From Diogma glabrata (Eukaryota > Arthropoda > Insecta > Diptera > Cylindrotomidae): 64,000 nucleotides of DNA. This document shows positions 11,350-21,849 of this stretch, one piece after another. How positions within the stretch are numbered: position 1 is the stretch's first letter; every line of letters starts with the position of its first letter. Under the pieces are notes generated by a model that was not told the DNA's origin, made no database searches, and saw only the letters and a list, made by a program, of their open reading frames with translations. The stretch spans positions 384,819,461 to 384,883,460 of the forward strand of contig OY856187.1 of NCBI GenBank assembly GCA_963693315.1, given 5' to 3'. The translations under genes and the position numbers were made by a program.

Positions 11350-13018
11350 CTTGCAATAATATTTGCACTTAAAAAATTCCATAATTATATATATGGTAAA
11401 TCTTTCACAATTAGGACTGATCATCAAGCGTTAAAAGAATTGTTTGATACCACTAGGAAAACTACTGCTACTAGATTACAACAATGGTCTGTAATTCTAG
11501 GTATATATGATTATAAAATTATACACAAGTCGGAGACAAAAATTGGTAACGCTGATGCTCTATCCAGACTTCACTTGTCAGAAACTGCTAATTGTGAAGA
11601 TGATTTAGAAATTGTTAATCATATAGATATTGTGTCTGAGTTGCCTCTAAGTGTAACTCACATAAGTCCAACCACACAAGATGATCCTATATTAAGTCTG
11701 GTGTATACATATCTTATGACAAAATGGCCAAGTCCTTCTACCTTAAGTCAAGCAGTAAAATGCCTATATAGATTGAGAAGTAGTCTCAGTACAGAAAATG
11801 GCTGTATATTTTATGGTGATAGGATTGTTATATCATTAAAGTTCCAAAAAGAAATTTTAACGCATTTACATAGTGACCACATTTGAGTAGTCAGAATGAA
11901 AATGCAAGTAAGGTCCTATGTATTTTGGTCCAACATTGATTAAGATATTGAAACTTGGGTCAAAAGTTGTGAAGTCTGTCAAATGACACAAAATGTAAAA
12001 AAGGAACAATTAGAAAGTAAATGGCCACAATGTAGCATACCATTTGAACGAGTTCATCTGGATTTTTTCTTAATATTGGTGGGTGCTCATAGCAAATATA
12101 TAGATGTCAGGTTAATGTCTCGAACAAGGGCTCAAGACTTTATTAACAATTTAGAAGAGGTATTTGTTAATTTTGGTCTACCCACAGAAATTGTCACAGA
12201 TAATGAGCCTCCATTCAATTCATACGAATTTAAGTCTTGGTGCAAGAAACAGGGTATAAAATTGAGCCATTCACCACCTTACCACCCTCAATCTAACGAT
12301 CTCGGTGAGAGAGAAGTACAAACTGTAAAAAAGTTCTTAAAAAAATATTTGCTGGATGATAATAAATGACCTCTAAAAAAGCATTTAAACAAATTTTTAT
12401 TTCAATACAGAAACACATATTCCACAGTAACAGGACAGACGCCAAACGAACTTATATTTAGATATAAGCCAAAAACTGGGTTGGATAATATTAATCCACG
12501 TTCTCGAGTCAAATTTCAGTCAGAACCACAACATATAAAACACAGAAGTCAAAGTCATATACCAAGGCAAAATACATCCTTGTCCGGTTCACAGTTCAAA
12601 GAAAATGATAAAATTTTTTACAGAAATAATTTTAAAAATAACGTGAAATGGATCCAGCAATTTTTTTAAGACAAATAAGTCAAAATACCTTCCTGATAAT
12701 GCTTAATGAAAGTGTGCGAATGGTCCACAAAATCAATTTCGGAAAGTCGTGTTAAGTGACCATTATGCACCTCACTACAAAATATTAAATCAATCAATCA
12801 TTTCTTCCCCAAAATCAACTCTAGGTCTAGGTCAACGTGAATACATACAACAAAACAAAGAAAGTCCAAGTCCGTTGAAACCACATAGAAGTAACCAAAG
12901 TCTAGGTAATGCAACAAAACGTAAAAGAACCACATCGTGTAGTCCAGATATACCGAGAAGGAGTAAAAGAATTCGAGAGGCGTATAGGAAACGTTGCATA
13001 TCATACCGCAATTGATAT
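11350..13018 (+). pseudogene. Outer gypsy RNase H end and integrase (second part)
   Basis: Coding resumes with LAIIFALKKFHNYIYGK and the RNase H motif IRTDHQALKELF, then NADALSRLH, which marks the RNase H/integrase boundary. The integrase zinc finger is damaged by stops at 11884 and about 11941 but keeps CEVC (about 11968). Catalytic residues are visible in HLDFF (about 12056), TDNEPPF (about 12196) and GEREVQ (about 12305). Further stops lie at 12367 and 12667, and the tail is frameshifted to 13015. This segment is collinear with the part before 7229. Confidence 0.85.
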
Positions 13019-13126
13019 TCATGTAAATTTAATATAAGTTAACCTTAAATGTATATTATATAAAAAAGTCATATTGAAATTTTTTTTAAGTCTATAAATT
13101 TTATTAAAATATTTAACCTAAATTTT

Positions 13127-13137
13127 AAAAGGGGGAA
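13127..13137 (+). promoter_or_regulatory. Polypurine tract of outer gypsy element
   Basis: AAAAGGGGGAA lies directly before the 3' LTR. In LTR retrotransposons this tract resists RNase H and primes plus-strand synthesis. Confidence 0.8.
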
Positions 13138-13369
13138 TGTTAGATATAGCAATAAAGGTACTAATCAATATCGATATCGATATCCCAAATATCGACATCA
13201 ATTAGTACCGTAACAATAATAAATATAATGAAATGAAAAATCTTACTCTAATCTTAAAGTGATCGCGTTCTGAATTGATAATTTAAATAAATATCTTAAA
13301 TATATCTTTATTGTTTTTTAATTATAAACATATAGTGTGTGATAAATATATAAAAATAGAGATAATACT
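13138..13369 (+). repeat. 3' LTR of outer gypsy element
   Basis: It is the same length as the 5' LTR, with the same start and the same internal order. It is followed by CATAA, the right copy of the target duplication. The divergence from the 5' LTR (about 12 of 232 by eye) indicates an old insertion. Confidence 0.9.
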
Positions 13370-13398
13370 CATAAAAAACTGAAGTATCCTAAAAAACA

Positions 13399-13650
13399 TT
13401 GCTTGTTGGATCACAGAACTATTTTGTTTTGACAGTAGAAAAGAGCAGTTATTCTGATTGCAACCACATGGACACAAATTGGGACTTGTTTGCAGAAAGC
13501 CTTAGATTGGCTTATACGGACACTAATAGTAATTTAGCATACAACGCTGATACACGTTTCATAGTGAACCTAGCTATGAAAAATAAGAACTTTTGTACGG
13601 AGATTCTTCAATACAAAAATAGCCTTAAAGATACAATACAAAGCTTGTAA
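13399..13650 (+). pseudogene. Unrecognised coding relic split by the outer gypsy element
   Basis: An open frame of 83 residues ends at a TAA. Its composition is protein-like (SLRLAYTDTNSNLAYNADTR). If the gypsy element is removed, the bases before 3945 and after 13374 join near another open stretch (QEVVGLMIGGIDVREF on the left, LKYPKKHCLLDHRT on the right, in an overlapping frame). The gypsy element therefore seems to have landed in an older coding-like sequence, possibly another transposon. I do not recognise the family. Confidence 0.3.
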
Positions 13651-13659
13651 ATTTGGTTT

Positions 13660-14974
13660 CTAACACCACTTTGTTCCTATTCCAGAACCATGCATAACAG
13701 CCACAGTGATTGCTATTTTAAAAATTTTAAATGTCATCCAGTTGTAGTCTTATAGACGGATACAGGTTTCCCTATTACTGATAGGGAATGAATCAAGCAC
13801 TTCAAATAGGACCTGATCAAAAATTTAAGTTTCAAATTATTCAGGCCTGATCAAGCAGCCCTGCAAGAACCGGACCAAAATCAGATAAGTTTAAATAGGG
13901 CATTTTCTTCTACATAACAGCATAAAGTGCACAATTTCGGTTCTAAAATCTGCAAGGATGGATGCAAAATCAAGAATGAACTTCATGCCAAAAACCCAGT
14001 AATCTTGCACACTTGCCTGTTCTTTCCAAGAAATTGAGATCCACTACAAGAACATTTAGTTTGTAAATATGATTCTTTTTAGCCTCATTAACTCTTTTTG
14101 CTTTCAATTTGTATTCTTAAAAAATATTTGTATTCAATTGCTTTCAATCGTCATTAATATAAAACTCAAACGTAAAACTAAAAAATTTTCTTTCCGATTA
14201 AAAATCAACATTAATCTCGTTTACATTAAACTAAATAATATTGTTAATCCTTTTTCCTAATAACATGATTTATTTGAAATTTTCTACAAAACAAAAAATT
14301 GCTTTCTAAATTTGGAACACCCAATCCAAAGAATATATACAGTTTTTCTTTTCAATGTAGATTAATTAGTATTAGCAAACAAACAAAACAACCCTATTCA
14401 TAATTTTAAAATAATTCAATAAGATAAAATACCCTATCACTTCTAGAAACACAAGAAAATCTAAAAAATTTTTAATCTAATTATTTATTTATTTTAATTT
14501 TATTTAAATTACGTTGACCTCAAACTTACGAAACACAACAAAAACAATAAGAAATCTAACTTAAAAATAATTTATTATTTCTCAGTTTTTCATTCTTTAA
14601 AATACAAATATAATTTTATTTTCTTAACTAATTCATTAGTCAATGTCGAATCTTGTATTTATTTATTTTTTTTTAGTGTAATTTAAAGCCTTATTTTCTT
14701 ACAGAGATAAAAAGTAAAGTTTACCACTAAACCAAAATTAAGAAAAAAAAAAAACAAAGAAATTTTGGGAAATAGAAAACTTTCTTTTCTATTTGTTGGA
14801 AAACAATAATAAAAGAAATATTGATTAATATTAATGAAAATTATATTTTTCTTTCATTTTCTAGTAACGGTATGAAGTTTTTAAGCCGTAAAAATAAAAT
14901 GAAAAAGTGTTCGATATAGTAAAACGAAAATTGGAAATAAGGAAAATAATGGGAAGTAATTAATAAATTCTTAC
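13660..14974. other. AT-rich non-coding stretch, probable intron
   Basis: No coding, repeat or hairpin signal was identified. It lies directly downstream of the 14975 splice donor on the minus strand, so it is probably intron of that gene. Confidence 0.5.
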
Positions 14975-15178
14975 CATTGATATGGATGATCCTAATGATG
15001 ATGGTGTTTGAGTACCATTTCTTAATGTACAATAACCTAATGGGGTATGCCCCGTGTGCATAGATACACCGGTTGGAGCATAACTTTGTCCGGGTGGTGT
15101 TCCTGTTGATAATAATCCTCGTGTCGGACTATTTGTGTCTATTGTTGATATATGTTGTCGTCGTCGAATATAATCGAT
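14975..15178 (-). CDS. Internal exon of a transmembrane protein (cytoplasmic tail)
   Basis: The exon is read on the reverse strand: acceptor ..ATATTTTCAG before 15178 and donor GTAAGA after 14975. It is 204 bp (68 codons), phase 0 at both ends. The peptide begins IDYIRRRQHISTIDTNSP and ends TPSSLGSSISM. It is rich in Ser, Thr, Pro and Gly, contains YAPTG and a GYCTLRNG stretch, and has no hydrophobic segment, as expected of a cytoplasmic tail. It follows the exon at 15263-15537 across an 84-bp intron, and the phases match. Codon use and splice sites mark it as a host exon rather than a transposon. Further downstream exons were not found in the window. Confidence 0.75.
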
Positions 15179-15262
15179 CTGAAAATATTAAAATAAAATT
15201 TGGATAATAAATCAATATTTTTTATAATCAAAATAACTGAATTTATTTAAACTGGTTTTTAC

Positions 15263-15537
15263 CTGATCATCTGAATCCATTGTTTCAGGAATTATATCTG
15301 GATTTTTCTCGTCACTTTCGTTTCCATCAATTTCTTTACTCCCCACACTTTTATCACTTGGACCTGGTGAACCCTCTCTTGGCTGCATTCCTTGTGTTAA
15401 ATCTTTGCGATTGTGTCGTTTGTTACATGGTATTCGTAGTGCAATTAGTATTGCTAATCCTCCTATTACAAATGCTGCGGATAGACCAATTGCTACTGAT
15501 AACATTGGTGTTAATGCAAGTGGTGATCTGGGATATT
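15263..15537 (-). CDS. Internal exon with transmembrane segment, probable Ig-superfamily adhesion protein
   Basis: Acceptor ..ATCTTCAACAG precedes 15537 and donor GTAAAA follows 15263. The exon is 275 bp and enters with two bases of a split codon. The peptide starts (E)YPRSPLALTPM, then has a clear membrane span (LSVAIGLSAAFVIGGLAILI), a basic stop-transfer (RIPCNKRHNRK), and an acidic tail with DEKNPDIIPE and DSDDQ. This layout fits a single-pass surface receptor. The KNPDIIP-type tail reminds me of insect Sidestep/nephrin-like immunoglobulin-superfamily proteins, but no Ig domain is in the window, so the family is inference. Upstream exons must lie at higher coordinates, beyond or within the repeats. 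Confidence 0.75.
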
Positions 15538-16010
15538 CTGTTGAAGATACAAAAATAGAAAGTTGTAAAGTTTTTAGAATTTTAACGATATAAAATCTGG
15601 AAAACTATAATTAAAAAACTGGTATTCTTTAGATCAATAGTCTAAATGAGCAAAGAATTGGAAATATCTGCTCCGCTAAAAAACTAGACAGCTACCAAAA
15701 AGATATAAAAAAGTGGTTTCAAAAATATAATCATCTTCAAGGACGATGGATTCGATTGTTATACAAAAATCGATAAGTTTGTCAAAGCAATAATTTTCGT
15801 ATATTTTACTACCCATTTTTTTATAAAGCAAATAATGGGAATAATTTTTGTCTAGACACTTTTGACACAAAAAAGCAATTTTTTCGAGGACAACACCGAA
15901 TATAATTATAGGGTATTTTTTCGAGTGGATCCAGTTTCAAAATAACTTTCAACTAAAAGTAACAGTTGGAAAATATATGAACTTCAATATAGCTTTTTAT
16001 CACAGAAATA
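15538..16010. other. Intronic AT-rich sequence
   Basis: No feature is recognised apart from the polypyrimidine/acceptor region adjoining the 15537 exon. It probably belongs to the intron upstream of that exon. Confidence 0.45.
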
Positions 16011-16112
16011 GAACCATTTTTGTTATTCGGGGGTTTTTAGGGCCGCTAAACACGAATTTGATGTCGGCAATGACCTCTGGAGTACCTAGGGCCCAGGGCG
16101 GGTATGTCTTTT
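16005..16112 (+). repeat. Solo unit of the 140-bp array family
   Basis: The segment with 'atcacagaaatagaacc', 'ttattcggggg', 'gatgtcggcaatgacc' and 'cagggcgggtatgtc' matches, in reverse, the outer right end of the array at 20868-21843. The match includes flanking bases outside the repeated unit ('atttctgtgatca' beside 21860). It is therefore a truncated copy of the same dispersed element, not a chance unit. Confidence 0.75.
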
Positions 16113-16426
16113 TTTTTTTAATTAATTAGTTAGACATGTTTAACACACTGTAATGGAGCTGTTATTCAAACTTCGTAATTTGGAGTCGCACTACTTTCTC
16201 ACGCGCATTAAATTAACAGTAACAAGAACTTTCTAATTTAATTTTACCCTTTTACAACACAATTTCTTGCACTCACTTTGTAATCTTCTTTTTTACAGAA
16301 TTCGTTTTCAAGTTTGTTATGAGTTAATTGTGCAAACTCTTTAGTGGGTGCAAAACTTAACGAAAGAAAATACCCAAGAAACAAACTTATCGTTTTGTTA
16401 TTGTTTGTAAACGGCCGTTAATATAC

Positions 16427-16465
16427 TATAAATAGATGCTGGCAGATGGCTTTTTTCTCTTAGTC
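16427..16465 (+). promoter_or_regulatory. TATA box and initiator, repeat copy 1
   Basis: TATAAATA starts at 16427 and CTCTTAGTCGACTT has its A at 16462, 35 bp downstream. Copy 2 on the other strand keeps the same spacing and sequence (52442 and 52407). Conservation of both elements in otherwise diverged copies suggests a real RNA polymerase II core promoter. Confidence 0.55.
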
Positions 16466-16634
16466 GACTTTGTGTCGAATACCATCACAGCTGTTGTTGA
16501 AGTTTGACGTCTGAAACACAAAATAGCGGCAGATTATTTTATGGTTCTGTGATGATTTTTTGTGCTCTTGGAGACAATGAAGAACCACACCCAAAAATGG
16601 AAGTTATCGTTTATTCTGGGGTAATGTAGAATCA

Positions 16635-16815
16635 TTAAATTTTACTTTTTTTTTTGGAATACTAAGATCCGTGATATGAATTATTAGACTTTACTTTTTG
16701 AATGCTAAAATCTGTGATCTAAATTATTAAGCTTTACTTTTTTAATGCTAAGATCTGTGATATAAATTATTAGACGTTACTTATTTTGAATGCTAAAACC
16801 TGTGATGTACAATAG
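16635..16815. repeat. Minisatellite, about 45-bp unit, four copies
   Basis: Four units share 'tttacttttt', 'aatgctaaaatctgtgat' and 'aaattattagac'. Unit lengths vary from about 43 to 50 bp. It lies between the promoter and the donor-like site of repeat copy 1. Confidence 0.75.
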
Positions 16816-17724
16816 TAAAAATTATGTTATTCGTGTTGCTAACTATAAATAGCCAATAGGAAAATTATTAACACTAAGAGAAATCATTTGTTGATTTTTA
16901 TTCAATTTTATTGACATAAGATCATAATAACTGTGCAGATGACCACCCCAAAACAAAATAAAAAGGGAATTATATGTTAAATTTACATGTGGAATTCGAT
17001 AAACCTTTTTTATAAATACGGTGTGTTTTCGATTAATCAAAACAAAAAGAAAGATTTTGAAAAACATAAAAGAAAGTGCCGTATTTGCTGACCCGATCCA
17101 GCATTGTATCCAACCGAAGAGTAAAAATAATAATACCACGGTACGACGGGTAGCTAACCCGTAAAATTCTGATTTTGTTTGCGGCTGAGGGACATGGCGG
17201 GCTAAGGTAAATCCATGAAGGTGGAGACGCGGGATTTTTCCACAACATGGGGTGAGTCATTTAAATTTCTTTTTTTATATGTACTTTTATATAGATATGG
17301 TATAGATGCGCATGTCTATAGATATCCGTGCATGTGTGTATATGTGTCGGCGAATGTAGGTACGTATGCGTGAGATTGCGAGTGCGTGTACTTGCGTGCG
17401 TATACTTTGTTGGGGCCCCCTTCGTTCCTGATATAAGGACAACGATTTCATATGGTTTTGACTAAATGATAAATTAAAAGCGAAATGTAAACAACAAATT
17501 TAAAATTTTTTTCATTGATTTGTTTGTGTTTACTTTTATAAGTGATACCAAACTGAATAATTTCTTGGTAAACCCACACAACTAATTTAGCTGTGCAAAC
17601 ATTCTTCCCAGAATAACTACGAAACCGCTATGCATATATACGTGTATTTTTTCTTTATGGGAGCGAATTCAAATTAAATAGATAATAACTAGTGCAACAG
17701 GTAGTTAAAGTATAAGTGTAAGAA

Positions 17725-18130
17725 AAGGTCATCAACTCAAAGCTCAGGATTGTCTAACGATAGTGAGCCATACGTAATTGGTAATCGTGAATCAACATCG
17801 TTATCTTTGGATAGCGACAATGAGATGGAAAAGGGCACTAACGCAAAACGCTTGGATATCCCAGTCAATGATAACACATTGAGGAGTTACAGGGGATTAA
17901 TAGAATTATGTATTAATACTCTGAAGTATTATATTGACGATGAAACCTCGTAATGGCAACGTTGGCATAGTGCCCGTGTAGGATTACTGGATCACGTTGA
18001 CAATACCAAAACTTTACTGCCGAACCCTGTAGAATTGACTCCTGAATATAATTTTGAGGAGAATACAGTGGGAAATGGAGGTCGAAGTTTTGTTCATATA
18101 TCTCCGAACGTAGTTTTGAACGTTCAATAA
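17725..18130 (+). pseudogene. Gag-like coding relic with one internal stop
   Basis: One frame reads from about 17725 to a TAA at about 18128, broken only by a TAA at 17951. It includes NDSEPYVIGNRE, YRGLIELCINTLKYYIDDET and, after the stop, QRWHSARVGLLDHVDNTKTL. The length and composition resemble the N-terminal part of a retrotransposon Gag, but no zinc knuckle or protease follows. It lies inside repeat copy 1; no counterpart is visible in copies 2 and 3. The family is not recognised. Confidence 0.35.
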
Positions 18131-18639
18131 CAAAAGAAAAATAAATGTCGACATCTCAAGGAAAATAGAAGTTCTCTGTTTTATTTGTTTGTGTTGATGC
18201 GATGAAAGAGGTGAGCTCGACGATGAGAGTAGTGTGTGAGTGCGTATATAGGCGTGAGCGTATGAGGGTGTCTATGATGGCAACTGTGTGAGCAAGCGTG
18301 AATGTATGGGGGTATGGATGGTGTGTATGCGTGGGAGTGGATGAAGTGCGCGAGCGTGTGTATGGATTAAAATTATGGGATTGGACTTGGTGATCGTGGT
18401 TCGTTCGTATACAGGGGTCACCAGAGACAACTTGGTTCACTTGCCTTTTTCTTTTTGCCGTTTTTATCTGTTGTTACGAATACAATTCTGATATTTGTGC
18501 CGAAACAGCAGGATTTCTTTCTCATCCCCCAGACTGCAGCTAGTTTGGGGCTCTAAATAAATATCGCTAGGTACGCGGCCTGCTATGCCACTTCATTGTC
18601 TGTTAAACGAAGCAGCGCTTCATTACAACACTAAATATG

Positions 18640-18757
18640 AAATATTCATTATTCAGACTCTTGGAATATCCGAAGATACCATGTCAACTATAAAAGAAAA
18701 AGATGTGAAAAATGGAAGGAATGGGGGATATAGGGATAACCATACTAATTGTTTTAA
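18640..18757 (+). pseudogene. Fragment of an uncharacterised insect transposon-like protein
   Basis: Directly after the end of repeat copy 1, one frame reads FIIQTLGISEDTMSTIKEKD then NGGYRDNHTNCFK. This resembles an N-terminal segment seen in many uncharacterised insect proteins linked to transposons, in which an 'F..TL.IS' helix-turn-helix-like part is followed by 'RG.H.N'. It is about 40 residues and truncated on both sides, by the repeat on the left and the LINE 3' end on the right. Confidence 0.3.
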
Positions 18758-18776
18758 ATGATTATGGACATCTTCT

Positions 18777-19475
18777 TTAATTGCCTGAAGAGAAAACTCG
18801 TCGGGAAATACAGAGGGAGGGCATTGAGTTCCACAATTTGGCCACTCTATTTAAATAGTCGTTCTGGAAGGACACAGTTTTACAGCGAGGTATTTGTACA
18901 ACAAATGGATGGGATAAATCAGCAGCTCTTGTTTGTCGATTATACTGCGCACACGATGTAAAGATATTTTGAATTTTCTTAGAGGAGAATTCGCTAAAGT
19001 TATATTTATAGTAGATTGAAAATTCAGTCACATTTCTTCTGTGCTGGAGTGAATCAAGCTGGTCCGTTAGTTCAGTATTACCAATCAACCGTATTGCTTT
19101 TTTCTGTACAGAGTCTAGACATTTTATTGTTGACTGACAAGCACCTCCCCAAACATGATAGCAGTACTCCATACATGGACGTATAAAGGACATGAAGATT
19201 AGCAAAATTTGCTCGGGATTGAAATACTTTTTACATCGACTCAAGAATCCTAGTTTTTGCATTGCAGATTTAGTGAGGTTGAACACATGTTTATTCCATT
19301 TCAGGTTATTTTGAATATCGACTCCAAGAAGTCTAACTGATTCAACCTCACGCAATTCCTCATGGTTTATTTTAATAGGGAAATTTTTAGGTCGCTCTAT
19401 TCGTGAAAGACGGCATAGTTTGGTTTTGGTTGGATTAAATGAAACAAGATTACGATCCTTGGGGAACCCCAGCAT
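18777..19475 (-). pseudogene. LINE-1 C-terminal region of ORF2
   Basis: The frame is 232 residues. It contains NPTKTKLCRLSRIE, then RLLGVDIQNNLKWNKHV, the thumb motif typical of jockey/I-group reverse transcriptases. CMEYCYHVWGGA follows, and AVKLWNSMP-like RVAKLWNSMP lies near the end. It starts just after the deletion that removed the catalytic Asp pair. In an active element this part binds the RNA template and positions the primer. Confidence 0.8.
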
Positions 19476-19479
19476 TGGT

Positions 19480-20109
19480 TATGAAATTATTGGATGTGAT
19501 ACCATCTAACTTAACATGAAATTGGCGACCTGTAAGAAAACTATGAATGCATGAGACAGTAAGATGGTCTATCCCATAAGATTTTAATTTAGCTATTTTT
19601 TTCCAGCGATTTGTTCCAGGATAGATGGGATACGTAGGCTAACAGATCACCTGTTGCATGATTTCTACGAAAACCATACTGTTTATCATCAATAATTCGC
19701 GACATTTGTAAATAATGTATCAAATTGTAGTTAACATATTTTTCAAATATTTTAGCTAAAACCGACAGAATTGCAATCGGTCTATAATTGTTAGGGTCTA
19801 TCTTACTGTCCTTCTTTGAAATTGGTTGAACCCTGGCCAGCTTCCAAGAATCGGGAAATATTCCGGTTTTATAAGATAAATCGAAAATTTGGTTAAAATT
19901 GGAGTTAGTTGCCTAGCAAAGTTTTTAATAATGAAGGGTGGAATACCATCGGGGCCAGCAGATTTGTTGATATTGATAGAAAGAAGCATTTTCCGTACAA
20001 TATTGCAACGATAAATATTTGGTTTCATTTCCGTTACAACTGAGGAAATGAGTGTAAGAGAATGGAGAGGTTCAACTATGTTTGAGTTTTCTGTGAAAAT
20101 ACGACCCAA
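19480..20109 (-). pseudogene. LINE-1 reverse transcriptase, fingers region
   Basis: The frame ending at 20109 gives NINKSAGPDGIPPFIIKNFA, the conserved 'K..GPDGI' motif, then reaches a frame break near 19800. Beyond it, other frames read KYVNYNLIHYL, DDKQYGFRRNHATGD and an FLTGRQF-like stretch up to GVPQGS at about 19475. The order is correct for non-LTR reverse transcriptase. The frame changes show decay. Confidence 0.75.
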
Positions 20110-20223
20110 AAAGATCCGATTTTTCTTTCGAGTCGCTTACGGAATGTCATTCAGAACTAAGGTTGTAGTAGAGGATCGAGTAAAATTGCTTTGGACTGCT
20201 TTAACTGCCTGAAAGAAACTACA

Positions 20224-20866
20224 TCAGCCCGATGGGTGCTCAGCGAATTTCTTTGCTTTCTTCTGGATAAACGCTACTTTGTCCAAGTTTTTTTTTAATT
20301 TACTAAAATTTTTGGCTTTCTTATAGGCGCTATGGGTTGCCGATGTCTTATTAGCGTTATACGTCTTAAATGCTTTGCGTTTATTCCTTACTGCCTCATT
20401 AACATCCCACGTGAACCAAGGCTCAGTTTTAGGAGTGATTAATCGACTTGGAATAAACCGTCGCATTCCGTCTTCTAAAACTTCAGAAATTCTTATTTCC
20501 GATGTGCTAGGATCTTGATCAACACAACAAATAGTTTTCCAAGGTGTTTCATCATAAAAGTTTCTCAGTCCCTCCCAGTCAGCGCGTTTATAGTTTGAAA
20601 TGCGACGAGGATTTGCTTTAATTTGTGTCGGTGATGTAAATTGCACTATTGCTGATATTAATAAATGGACCGATGTTTTGAGAGGTTTTTCAACTTTTGT
20701 CTTCGTAGTATCTGGTTCGTTTGACAAAAACAGATCTAGCAAATTATTGTTACGATTAAAAAAAACCATCTTGGGGGGAATTTGGGAATCTGTATAATCC
20801 TTTAAAAACATAATTTCATCAAGACCTGAGATCTTCAGGGCTACAGAATTTTGGGAATGTCTAACT
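20224..20866 (-). pseudogene. LINE-1 endonuclease end and linker
   Basis: The frame beginning at 20811 extends upstream to about 20860 (LKISGLDEIMFLKDYTDSQI). NNNLLDLFLSNEP and HLLISAIVQF correspond to the last endonuclease motifs; the usual SDH is changed to SVH here. The linker contains EPWFTWDVNEAVRNKRKA, a strong marker of jockey-type elements. The N-terminal catalytic part of the endonuclease is absent because the element is cut at 20866. Confidence 0.75.
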
Positions 20867-20867
20867 T

Positions 20868-21843
20868 ATCTCCTGGAACTTTCCATAAATTCAGCTCGAA
20901 ATTGATCGAAGCTCTTTACTCGGGGGGTTTTGGGGCCGCTTAACATGAATATGATGTCTGCGATGTCCTTCGGAGTGCCAGGGCCAGGGTGGGTTATATA
21001 CACCTCATCTTCTGGAACTTTCCATAAAATTAGCTCGAAATTGATCGAATCTCGTTACTCGGGGTTTTTGGGGTCGCTGAATACAAATATGATGTCGGCG
21101 ATGACCCTCAGAGTACCTGAGGCCCAGGGCGGGTAGATTTAACTCATATTCTGAAATAAGATTGTAACAAACAGATGGAAACTCTTTACTCCAGGATTTT
21201 TAAGGTCACTGAAGATTGAGCCCTAGGTACTCCGAAGTTCATCACCGACATAATATTTGTATTTGGCGGCCCCAATAATCCCCGAGCTTCGATCATTTTC
21301 TTGCTGTATTTATGGAATATCCCAGGAGATGAGGTGTTTATAACCCACCCTGTCCCCTAGGTACTGCGAAGATTATCGCAGACATCATATTTGTGTTCAG
21401 CGGCCCCAGAAACCCCCAAGTAACGAGCTTCGATCAGTTTCGAGCTGAAGTTATGGAAAATTCCAGGAGATGAGTGAGACATACCCGCCTTGGACCCTAG
21501 GTACTCCGAGGGTCATCGCCCACTTCATATTCGTGTTCAGCAGCCCCAAAAACCCGATAGTAAAGAGATTCGAACAATTTCTAGCTGAATTTACGGAAAG
21601 TTCCAGAAGATGAGGTGTTTATAACCCGCCCTGGCCTCTAGGTACTCCGAAGGTCATCACTGATATCATATTCATGTTCAACGGCCCGAAAACCCTCCGA
21701 GTAACGAGCTTCGATCAATTTCGTGCTGAATTTATGAAAAGTTCCAGGAAATTAGTAAGACATACCCACCTTGGGCCTTAGGTACTCCGGAGGTCATCGC
21801 CGAAATCATATTCGTGTTCAACGGCCCCAAAACCCCCGAATAA
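20868..21843. repeat. 140-bp satellite array with head-to-head inversion
   Basis: Plus-oriented units start near 20868 and 21006, with a third cut short at about 21216 ('ggtcactgaa'). From 21217 the units run in reverse for about 4.5 copies to 21843. Shared words are 'ggaactttccataaa', 'gaaattgatcga', 'ttggggccgct', 'gatgtcggcgatgacc' and 'gagtaccta'. In the reverse half, units ending 'gaggtgtttataaccc' alternate with units ending 'gagtgagacataccc', giving a two-unit higher-order period of about 280 bp. The right flank ('ttctatttctgtgatca') is shared with 16005-16112. The structure resembles Drosophila foldback elements, whose inverted arms consist of tandem subrepeats. Confidence 0.85.
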
Positions 21844-21849
21844 CAAAAC

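Larger units (their letters stand above)
3950..13369 (+). mobile_element. Ty3/gypsy LTR retrotransposon (outer, degenerate)
   Basis: This is a full-length element bounded by two 232-bp LTRs that begin TGTTAGATATAGC. They differ at about a dozen positions by eye. It is flanked by the target duplication CATAA (3945-3949 and 13370-13374; a preceding T also matches). A primer-binding site follows the 5' LTR and a polypurine tract precedes the 3' LTR. The interior encodes gag and pol in order protease, reverse transcriptase, RNase H and integrase, which is the Ty3/gypsy order. Several in-frame stops and at least one frameshift show it is dead. A second gypsy element (7229-11345) interrupts RNase H. 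Without that insert it would be about 5.3 kb, a normal length for the group. Confidence 0.9.
16150..18627 (+). repeat. Three-copy promoter/GT-rich repeat, copy 1
   Basis: It contains, in order: a TATA/initiator module (16427-16465), a four-unit minisatellite, a GGGTGAGT donor-like site (17250-17257), a GT-rich tract, a Gag-like relic (17725-18130), a second GT-rich tract with 'gatcgtggttcgttcgtat' (about 18390), and a terminal part with 'cggcctgctatgcc', a small hairpin and the end AGCGCTTCATTACAA. The same order is found at 49890-52480 (reverse) and 58170-61420. The left border is uncertain. A TGTAATGGAGCTG at 16150 is a near inverted match of the right end, so 16150 is my best estimate. It may be a degraded LTR element. 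Confidence 0.55.
18760..20866 (-). mobile_element. Degenerate LINE (jockey/I-like), 5'-truncated
   Basis: On the reverse strand the order is: end of an endonuclease domain, the linker, the N-terminal half of reverse transcriptase, and the C-terminal region. It is cut at its 5' side by the satellite array starting at 20868 and ends near 18760. At least three frame changes occur. A deletion joins GVPQGS directly to a segment that normally follows the YADD box (about 19475), so the polymerase active site is missing. Confidence 0.8.

Noticed and set aside
15280..15593. Open frames on the plus strand
   Set aside because: Antisense shadows of the 15263-15537 exon, which has splice sites and a sensible peptide on the minus strand.
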